Source of the DNA: Nitriliruptoraceae bacterium
GTDB lineage: Bacteria > Actinomycetota > Nitriliruptoria > Nitriliruptorales > Nitriliruptoraceae
DNA length: 32,543 nucleotides
Assembly: GCA_003561535.1 (NCBI GenBank)
Contig: PWWI01000247.1
Coordinates: forward strand, 1 to 32,543
Reading direction: 5' to 3'
Shown: positions 17,657 through 24,915 of the stretch, piece after piece
Layout: every line of letters starts with the position of its first letter
How positions within the stretch are numbered: the first letter of the stretch is position 1
Made by a program: the position numbers and the translations under genes
Notes under the pieces: generated by a model
What the model was told of the DNA's origin: nothing
The model's database searches: none
The model's input: only the letters and a program-made list of their open reading frames with translations

Positions 17657-18888
17657 ACATCGACACCGACCGCCTCCGCGCCGACCTCGAGGCCCTCGCG
17701 CGGTTCGGGGCGGACGACGACGGTGGCGTGAGCCGCCCGTCGTTCTCGCCCGCGGACCTCCAGGCCCGAGCCTGGCTGCAGGAACGGTGCGAGCGGGCCG
17801 GCCTGCACTACCGCGAGGACGTGGTCGGCAACGTCTTCATGCGGTTGGACGGTCCCGACGTCGCGCCGGTGTGGACCGGGTCGCACCTCGACTCGGTGCC
17901 CAACGGTGGTCGTCTGGATGGTGCCTTGGGGGTGGTCGCCGCCCTCGAGGTGGTCCGCAGCCTTCGTGAACAGCAGGTGACGCTCGCACGTCCTGTCGAG
18001 GCGGTGTCCTTCGCGGACGAGGAGGGCGGGTTCCTCGGCTTCCTGGGTTCGAGAGCCGTGGCGTCCGGCCTACGTCCTGCCGAGCTACGCGCGGTGGTGG
18101 GGCGCGACGGCCGCCGCCTGGTCGACGCGATGGAGCAGGTCGGTTTCGCGCCCGAGCAGGTCGAGGAGGCGCGCATCGACCCTTCATCGGTTCACGCGTT
18201 CGTCGAGATGCACATCGAGCAGGGGGTGGTCCTCGAGGACGCGGGGTTCGATGTTGGCGTGGTGAGCTCGATCGTCGGTGTGGGACGCTGCTCGGTGGAG
18301 TTCCGTGGACGACCCGACCACGCGGGCACGACGCCGATGCACCTCCGCCGTGATGCGATGCGAGGGGCGGCAGACCTGTTGGCGCAGGTTCCCGGGCTGC
18401 CGGGCGTCGTCGGGGCCCCCGATGCTGTGATCACCTGCGGCCGGCTCGACCTGCACCCGGACGCCTACAACATCGTGCCGGGGTGGGTGCGGTTGGGCTT
18501 CGACATCCGGCATCCAGATCGCACGATCATCGAAGCGCTTGAGCGCGAGGTGGCCGAACGTGCGGCTGATGCGGCCGAACTGCATCATCTCGAGGTGAAG
18601 CACGTCCCCGAGAGCCTGACCGACCCGACCCCGTTGGACGACCGGATCCGGCAGCTCACGCGCGATGCCGCCGACGAGGTGGGGGCGACCTGGCTGGACA
18701 TGCCGTCGGGGGCCGGACACGATTCGCAGGTGATCGCGCCCCTGGTGCCGACCGGCATGGTGTTCGTACCGAGCGTCGACGGCCGCAGCCATTCGCCGCT
18801 CGAGCGGACGTCGTGGGAGGACATCGCGGCCGGCACCTCGGTGCTCTACGGCGTCGTGCGCAGGCTGGCGACGGACGGGCGGACATGA
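17653..18888 (+). CDS. M20-family Zn-dependent amidase, hydantoinase/carbamoylase family (N-carbamoyl-L-amino acid hydrolase or allantoate amidohydrolase-like)
   Basis: GGVSRPSFSPADLQARAWLQERCERAGL...WTGSHLDSVPNGGRLDGALGVVAALEVVR...FADEEGGFLGFLGSRA...EMHIEQGVVLEDAG...GRPDHAGTTPMHLRRDA...MPSGAGHDSQ. Confidence 0.92.
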   Translation: MNIDTDRLRADLEALARFGADDDGGVSRPSFSPADLQARAWLQERCERAGLHYREDVVGNVFMRLDGPDVAPVWTGSHLDSVPNGGRLDGALGVVAALEVVRSLREQQVTLARPVEAVSFADEEGGFLGFLGSRAVASGLRPAELRAVVGRDGRRLVDAMEQVGFAPEQVEEARIDPSSVHAFVEMHIEQGVVLEDAGFDVGVVSSIVGVGRCSVEFRGRPDHAGTTPMHLRRDAMRGAADLLAQVPGLPGVVGAPDAVITCGRLDLHPDAYNIVPGWVRLGFDIRHPDRTIIEALEREVAERAADAAELHHLEVKHVPESLTDPTPLDDRIRQLTRDAADEVGATWLDMPSGAGHDSQVIAPLVPTGMVFVPSVDGRSHSPLERTSWEDIAAGTSVLYGVVRRLATDGRT

Positions 18889-19568
18889 CGGACAAGCTGG
18901 ATCGGGGTGGGCTCGCCGCGGTCTACCCCCAAGGTCACTGGCCGCCGGTGGACCCGGCCCGTGCCGCCTTGCTTCTCATCGACCTGCAGCGGCTGTGCGT
19001 GGCGCCGGACCGAGGGATGTTCGCCAGCGCCGAGCAGCTCGGGATCGCGGAGCGGATGGCGCCGTACGGTCGCCGCCTGGAGGAGCTCGTGCTGCCGAAC
19101 GCGGCCGCACTGGCTGGGGCGTTCCGGGCCGCCGGGGCTCCTGTGATCTACACACGGATCCGGTCGTCGATCCCCGACGGATCCGATCGCTCCGGATGTC
19201 ACGTGCGGCTCGGGTTGCTCGTGCCCCCCGACCACCCGGACGGCGACATCGTCGCGGCCGTGGCGCCGGGACCGGACGACGTCGTGTTGTCGAAGACCAC
19301 GTCGGACGCCTTCATCGGGACGGGGCTCGAGCGGCTGCTCCGCAACGGTGCGGTCGAGCACCTCGTGGTGAGCGGCGTCCTGACCAACGAGTGCGTCTCG
19401 AGTACCGTGCGTCACGCCGCCGACATCGGGTTCACGGTCACCGCCGTGGAGGATGCCTGCGCCGGCATCGAGCACGACCTGCACGAAGCATCGATCCGGA
19501 TCCTGGGTCGCACCTACGCTCGCATCGCCACCACCGCCGAGCTGCTGCGGGAAGTCGGGGGATCATGA
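18885..19568 (+). CDS. Isochorismatase-family cysteine hydrolase (N-carbamoylsarcosine amidase/ureidoacrylate hydrolase-like superfamily)
   Basis: AALLLIDLQRLCV (Asp), VVLSKTTSDAFIGTGLERLLR (Lys), LVVSGVLTNECVSSTVRHAADIGFTVTAVEDAC (Cys): catalytic Asp-Lys-Cys pattern. Confidence 0.9.
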   Translation: MTDKLDRGGLAAVYPQGHWPPVDPARAALLLIDLQRLCVAPDRGMFASAEQLGIAERMAPYGRRLEELVLPNAAALAGAFRAAGAPVIYTRIRSSIPDGSDRSGCHVRLGLLVPPDHPDGDIVAAVAPGPDDVVLSKTTSDAFIGTGLERLLRNGAVEHLVVSGVLTNECVSSTVRHAADIGFTVTAVEDACAGIEHDLHEASIRILGRTYARIATTAELLREVGGS

Positions 19569-20488
19569 GGGAGGAGACGGGCGTCAACGGACTCGCGCGC
19601 AGGATCCGTGAGTCCTACGGGCAGTTCACGCCCGCGGAGTCCCAGATCGCGGATCTGCTGCTTGCGTCGCCCGAGCTGATGCTCGGCTTCACCGCCACCG
19701 AGCTGGCGGCTCGAGCCGGGGTCTCCAAGCCGACGGTGACGCGGTTCGTCGGGCGGCTCGGTCTGTCGAGCTTCCAGGAGTTCCGAGAGCGAGCCCGCAG
19801 CAACCACGTGCCCGAGCCGGGTTCACCACTCGATCTGCTGGCCAGGGCCCTCGACGTCACCGGCGGAGACCTCGGGGTGCTCGTCACCGAGTCGCTGCGG
19901 CGGGACATCGACAACCTCGAACGCACCTACCTCGGTCTGGATTCGGAGCAGCTCGATGTCCTCGTCGATCTGCTGGTGGACGCCCCACGGGTGGCCTTCG
20001 CGGACTTCCGCAAGCAGTACGCGCTGGCGTACTACGCGGGCACGCTGTTCAACTCGATACGCCCGGACGTCCGCGTCCTGCCGGCACCCGGGACCTCGGC
20101 CGAGGATGGGCTGCTCGATCTCGGCGCAGGCGACCTGGCCGTGCTGTTCCCGTTCCGTCGCGCCCAACGTGATCATGAGATCACCGCGCGCGCGGTGGTT
20201 GATCGCGGCGCGACACTGGTGTCGATCGGTGATCGTCACCCGAACCATGCGGACGCGCTCGCGACGATCCACCTCGTCTGCGAGAGCGGGGGGGTCGGGT
20301 TGTTCGACAGCCTGGTCGCGCCGATGAGCATCATCAACCTGCTCTTCACGGCGACCGCCAACCGCCTCGGAGAGCCGGCCCAGGAGCGCTTGGCCGATCT
20401 CGAACGGCAGCACCGGACCTTCGGCACGTTCGTCCGCGAGTCATCCGGTCGTTCGGCCTCCGGGCGCGAGGCGATGTGGCTGCAGTGA
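19565..20488 (+). CDS. MurR/RpiR family transcriptional regulator (HTH_6 + SIS)
   Basis: ARRIRESYGQFTPAESQIADLLLASPELMLGFTATELAARAGVSKPTVTRFVGRLGLSSFQEFRERAR (RpiR HTH) followed by a SIS-like domain. Confidence 0.92.
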   Translation: MREETGVNGLARRIRESYGQFTPAESQIADLLLASPELMLGFTATELAARAGVSKPTVTRFVGRLGLSSFQEFRERARSNHVPEPGSPLDLLARALDVTGGDLGVLVTESLRRDIDNLERTYLGLDSEQLDVLVDLLVDAPRVAFADFRKQYALAYYAGTLFNSIRPDVRVLPAPGTSAEDGLLDLGAGDLAVLFPFRRAQRDHEITARAVVDRGATLVSIGDRHPNHADALATIHLVCESGGVGLFDSLVAPMSIINLLFTATANRLGEPAQERLADLERQHRTFGTFVRESSGRSASGREAMWLQ

Positions 20489-20530
20489 CGCGCCGTGGGC
20501 CGCGAGACCACCGGGGGGCAGCGCATCACC

Positions 20531-21490
20531 TCAGCCGATGATCGCACCGACGGTGAGGCGCGCCAGGACCAGTGACGCCACCACCATCGCCAGCGCCAGG
20601 CCGAAGACGGCGTTGCGCCGCGTGGCCGCCTGTTCGCGGTCGACCATCAGCAGCCTGCCCGCCACCACCCCGGCGAGGAGCCCCCCCAGGTGGCCTCCGA
20701 CGGAGATGCTCGGGATGAGGAAGGTCAGCACGAGGTTCAGGGCGACCAGGGTCCCGATCGTGGTCTGCCAGGGGTTCACCCCCCGGGCACGCAGCACGAC
20801 CATGGCCGCGCCCATCAGACCGAACACCGCCCCCGAGGCGCCGATCGTGAGCTGGAGCGGGTTGCCGCCGAGGATGCGGCCGACCAGCTCGATGCCGCTG
20901 ATGCCGGCCAGGGTCGAGACCCACGACACCAGCACCACGCCCAGGCTCCCACCGAACAGTCCGGCGGTGTACAGCGCCACGTAACGGCCCCGTCCCAGCA
21001 GCGGCTCGAGGAGGTGGCCGAGCTGCCACAGCAGGAGGCCGTTGAAGCCGACGTGCATGAGGTTGGCGTGCAGGAAGCCGCTGGTGAGCAGCAGCCAGGG
21101 TTCCCCGATCGTCTGGGCGAGCTGCGATGGCTGGTACCAGCCCGCCAGGCTGGCCAGGACGGCCACGCCCGACGGCGTGAGCACGATGGGCCGCAGGCCG
21201 AAGGTGGCGGTGACCGCGGGGACGACCGAGGTGACCAGGAACAGCACGGCGATGACCCCGACCAGCACCCGCGTGACCGGCGCATGCTGGACGACGTCGA
21301 CCATGCGGCGCACCGGTTGGCCGCCCTGGGCGCAGCGGGGGCACTGGTAGCCGACCGGCGCCTCGATGGCGTCCTCACCGCAGACCGGCTGCTCGCAGCG
21401 CGAGCAGCGCAGCAGGGCGGGACGGCCAGGGTGCAGGTAGCAGGCCGGGCGGTCCGTGGTGCCGCCGCCGTCCGCCGCGTCCTGGCTCAC
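20531..21490 (-). CDS. Rhomboid family intramembrane serine protease with N-terminal B-box-like zinc finger
   Basis: CYLHPGRPALLRCSRCEQPVCGEDAIEAPVGYQCPRCA (Cys/His finger); HVGFNGLLLWQLG; catalytic GASGAVFGLMGA; VGGHLGGLLAGVVAG. GTG start at 21490 preferred because of a GAGGTGG RBS. Confidence 0.93.
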   Translation of the reverse strand: MSQDAADGGGTTDRPACYLHPGRPALLRCSRCEQPVCGEDAIEAPVGYQCPRCAQGGQPVRRMVDVVQHAPVTRVLVGVIAVLFLVTSVVPAVTATFGLRPIVLTPSGVAVLASLAGWYQPSQLAQTIGEPWLLLTSGFLHANLMHVGFNGLLLWQLGHLLEPLLGRGRYVALYTAGLFGGSLGVVLVSWVSTLAGISGIELVGRILGGNPLQLTIGASGAVFGLMGAAMVVLRARGVNPWQTTIGTLVALNLVLTFLIPSISVGGHLGGLLAGVVAGRLLMVDREQAATRRNAVFGLALAMVVASLVLARLTVGAIIG

Positions 21491-21602
21491 CGTCCACCTC
21501 GCCGTCTCGGTCCCCGGTCGCGACCGCGGGGCCGCCTGCGTGGCGACGATACCGGTCCGAGCTGGCGGTCTCCGGCCGCCCCGGAGCACATGGGCGGTGG
21601 GG

Positions 21603-23405
21603 TCAGGTCGCGAACAGCACGGGCGGTGCAGGCTCCCCGTGCGCGAGTTTGCGGTGCTCCTTCACGGTGTACATCGCGGCGTCGGCCCGGGCGAGGAGCG
21701 TGTCCGTGGTGTCCTGTGAGCGGGCCATCGCGGCGCCGATCGACACCTCGACCCGGACCGTGGCGGCCTCCAGCGCGATCGGCTGGGCGACCACCCACGC
21801 GGCACGCTCGCCGAGGTGCTGGAGCGTCGTGGGGTCGCAGGGGGACAGCAGGATGCAGAACTCGTCCCCGGCCAGCCGACACACCAGATCCGTGTCCCGC
21901 ACGGTGGTCTGGAGTCGGCGGGCGACGGTGACCAGGACCTGGTCGCCGATCCCGTGCCCGAAGGAGTCGTTGACGGGCTTGAACGCGTCGAGATCCAGGA
22001 ACAGCACCCCGACCGCGGCGCCGGCCGCCCGGCGCTCCTCGATCTCCTGGTACAGCCGCGATCGGTTCGCCAGCCCCGTGAGGAGATCGTGACTCGCGCG
22101 GTACTCGAGGTAGGCCTCCCGCCGCTTGCGGTCGGTGACGTCCCGCGCCATCCCGTACACGCCCACCACTCGGCCGTCCACCACGATCGGCAGCAGGTCG
22201 AAATCGGCATGGCTGGTGGTGCCGTCGGGGGGGGTCAGCAGCACCTCGAGGCCCTGGGCCGTCCCCGAGAGCGCCGCACCGATCGCGACCCGGGCCTCGT
22301 CACGGTAGGAGGTCTCGATGAGCCCGAGCACGGAGGAGCCGACCAGCTCCTCCCGGCGCCGGAGGAACAGCTCGATCCCCGCGGGGTTGATGTCGACGAT
22401 GCTGCCGTCCACGTCGAGCCCGAACACCGCGTCGAGGTTGCGGGAGAACAGCGCGCGGTAGCGCTGCTCGGAGACCGAGCGTTCGTGCTCGGCGGCCCGG
22501 CGGGCGGTCACGTCCCGCGCCACCACGTAGCTCAGCTGGTCGGTCGGCTCGCGGCGCACGCTGAGCTCCAACCACACGGTGGAGCCGTCCCCGTGCCGCA
22601 GGGCGTGCTGCTCCGGCTCGCCCGTGCTCGGACGCGAGCCGGCGAGCGACCGCTCGTCCTCGCCGACCACCAGCGAGGCCCAGGTCCGACCGATCAGGTC
22701 GGTCGGCGAGATCCCCAGCAGCCGTTCGGCAGCTGCGTTGGCCGATCGGATGCGGTCGTGGTCATCGACCGTGAGGATCAGCTCAGGCGACAGCTCCAGC
22801 GCGTGCTGGGCCCGTTGCTGGGCGCGGTCGAGTTGGCGCACCACGGCCCCGACCAGCAGCGAGACGAGCAGGACCGAGACCACCTGGGACACCAGGTGCT
22901 GCGGCGGTGGGAGCCCGTCCAGGGCGGCCCCGTACGTCGTCACCAGCCAGGCGCCGGCCACCCCGCCACCGAGCAGGCCACCCACCAGGCCCCCGACGAC
23001 CTGCCAGCGCAGCGCACCCTGCAGCGCGAGGAGGGGGGTCAGGGCGACCACGGGGTCGGTCGGATCCTGGGACACCGCCATCAGGATGAGCACGGTCGCG
23101 AAGGCATCCAGGCTGAAGCTCGTGAGCCCCGCGGCCGTGAGCCCCCGCGGGGTCGCCGGTCGGCGCAGCAGCCGCTCGGTCACCAGCACGTTGACGACCA
23201 TGAGCCCTGAGACGATCCAGAGCCGCCCGCCGGGCCCACCCGTCAGCGTCACCGTCAGGCCGAGGCACAACAGGACCACCGCGTAGCGGATCTGCTGGAT
23301 CAGCCGTTCCGTGCGGTGGCGTTGCTCCAGCGGGCGCGGCACCGATGCCCCGTGGTGCGCCCATGCAGCGGCCAACCGGTGGGTCGGTCGTGGTCGGGTG
23401 GCCAT
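21603..23405 (-). CDS. Membrane-anchored PAS-PAS-GGDEF diguanylate cyclase
   Basis: N-terminal hydrophobic segments, two PAS regions (ALELSPELILTVDDHDRIRSANAAAERLLGI; ALFSRNLDAVFGLDVDGSIVDINPAGIELF), then HDLLTGLANRSRLYQE...DAFKPVNDSFGHGIGDQVL...RDTDLVCRLAGDEFCILL. Confidence 0.93.
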   Translation of the reverse strand: MATRPRPTHRLAAAWAHHGASVPRPLEQRHRTERLIQQIRYAVVLLCLGLTVTLTGGPGGRLWIVSGLMVVNVLVTERLLRRPATPRGLTAAGLTSFSLDAFATVLILMAVSQDPTDPVVALTPLLALQGALRWQVVGGLVGGLLGGGVAGAWLVTTYGAALDGLPPPQHLVSQVVSVLLVSLLVGAVVRQLDRAQQRAQHALELSPELILTVDDHDRIRSANAAAERLLGISPTDLIGRTWASLVVGEDERSLAGSRPSTGEPEQHALRHGDGSTVWLELSVRREPTDQLSYVVARDVTARRAAEHERSVSEQRYRALFSRNLDAVFGLDVDGSIVDINPAGIELFLRRREELVGSSVLGLIETSYRDEARVAIGAALSGTAQGLEVLLTPPDGTTSHADFDLLPIVVDGRVVGVYGMARDVTDRKRREAYLEYRASHDLLTGLANRSRLYQEIEERRAAGAAVGVLFLDLDAFKPVNDSFGHGIGDQVLVTVARRLQTTVRDTDLVCRLAGDEFCILLSPCDPTTLQHLGERAAWVVAQPIALEAATVRVEVSIGAAMARSQDTTDTLLARADAAMYTVKEHRKLAHGEPAPPVLFAT

Positions 23406-23445
23406 GGCAGGGCTGTCGGCGTCCTCGGCGCCGGTCTGAAGCTCA

Positions 23446-23488
23446 GATCGCAACGATGTGGCCGCGAGGTGGTCGTTCGGTTGCGATC
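23446..23488. promoter_or_regulatory. Inverted repeat in the divergent diguanylate cyclase/M42 intergenic region
   Basis: GATCGCAAC (23446-23454) and GTTGCGATC (23480-23488), perfect 9-bp arms with a 25-bp spacer. Confidence 0.4.
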
Positions 23489-23539
23489 CGGGAGTGGGGT
23501 CGTCGCGCCGACCGCGGCGTGGCCGCTAGCGTCCGGTCC

Positions 23540-24829
23540 ATGACCCCACCACCACCCGCCCTCAACCTGGATATCGACACCGCCTGGATGCAGCAGGTGC
23601 TGCTCGAGTTGCTCCGTATCCCCAGCCCCACGGGGCGCACCGACGTGATCATGCAGCACGTGGGTGAGCGGTTGCAGGAGATCGGGCTCGAGTTCGAGCT
23701 GACCCGGCGGGGCGCGTTGATCGCCCGCCTCGAGGGCGCCGACCCCGGGGTGCCGCTGGACCGTGCCGTGGTGGTGCACACCGACACGATCGGATGCATG
23801 GTCACCCACCTGAAGGACAACGGCCGCCTCCAGGTGACCCAGGTCGGCACCCACAGCTCCCGGTTCTCCGAGGGCACCCGGGTCAGCATCTTCACCGACG
23901 ATCCCGACTGCACCTACTCGGGGACGATCCTGCCCACCAAGGCCTCGGGTCACGCCTTCGGGGACGAGATCGACACCCACCCCCACGGTTGGGAGCACGT
24001 GGAGGTCCGCGTCGACGAGCGGGTGCACAGCGCGGGGGACCTGCGCGACCTCGGCATCCAGGTCGGCGACTTCGTGGCCCAGACCGCCTACCCGGTCATC
24101 ACCCGGTCGGGGTTCGTCCCCTCCCGCCACCTCGACGACAAGGCCGGGGTGGCCGCGGTGCTCGCGGCGTTCAAGGCCGTGGTCGACAGCCAGGCCCACC
24201 TGGAGGTCGGCGCCCACCTGCTGATCACCATCTCCGAGGAGGGGGGTCACGGCGCCTCCAGCGGGCTGTCCCGTGACGTGGCGGAGATGGTCTCGGTCGA
24301 CTCCGCCGTGGTGGCACCTGGTCAGCACTCCACCGAGACCGGGGTCAGCATCGCCATGCAGGACATGTCCGGGCCCTTCGACTACCACCTGACCCGTCGG
24401 CTGCACGCGCTGGGGCGGGCCCACGGCATCGAGGTCAACCGGGACGTGTTCCGCTACTACCGCTCCGACGTGGCCGCGGCCATCGAGGCCGGCGCGGAGA
24501 CCCGAGCCGCGTTGATGGGGTTCGGCGTGGACGCCACCCATGGCCACGAGCGCACCCACCTCGACGCGATCGTCGCCACCGCTCGGCTCGTGTCGCTGTA
24601 CCTCCAGACCCCGCTGACCTTCGGGCGCTGGGACGAGCGCCCGACCGGGCCGCTGGAGCGGTTCCCCTCCTCGGCCGTGCAGCCCGTTCGGCACGAACCG
24701 GAGCTCGATCCCGAGGCGGAGGAGCTGGTGGAGAACGAGCCCTTCCCGGAGTTGGAGACCGAGCTCGGCGGTCCCCACCCGTCACCCCGTCGTGGGGGCC
24801 CACCCCACGGGGTCGCGGGCCCGGACTGA
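23540..24829 (+). CDS. M42 family metallopeptidase, osmoprotectant NAGGN-system type
   Basis: LNLDIDTAWMQQVLLELLRIPSPTGRTDVIMQHVGERLQEIGLEFELTRRGALIARL...VVVHTDTIGCMV...SRHLDDKAGVAAVLAAFKA...TISEEGGHGASSG...VDSAVVAPGQ...GHERTHLDAI. The overall pattern matches the M42 hydrolase of the NAGGN trio. Confidence 0.85.
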   Translation: MTPPPPALNLDIDTAWMQQVLLELLRIPSPTGRTDVIMQHVGERLQEIGLEFELTRRGALIARLEGADPGVPLDRAVVVHTDTIGCMVTHLKDNGRLQVTQVGTHSSRFSEGTRVSIFTDDPDCTYSGTILPTKASGHAFGDEIDTHPHGWEHVEVRVDERVHSAGDLRDLGIQVGDFVAQTAYPVITRSGFVPSRHLDDKAGVAAVLAAFKAVVDSQAHLEVGAHLLITISEEGGHGASSGLSRDVAEMVSVDSAVVAPGQHSTETGVSIAMQDMSGPFDYHLTRRLHALGRAHGIEVNRDVFRYYRSDVAAAIEAGAETRAALMGFGVDATHGHERTHLDAIVATARLVSLYLQTPLTFGRWDERPTGPLERFPSSAVQPVRHEPELDPEAEELVENEPFPELETELGGPHPSPRRGGPPHGVAGPD

Positions 24830-24915
24830 GCTCCGATCCCAGCCGGGGCCGGCGCAGGTGCGGGCATCGGCGGCCGCCCGCTCACCCGCACCCGTGACGA
24901 TCGTGGAGGACCACC

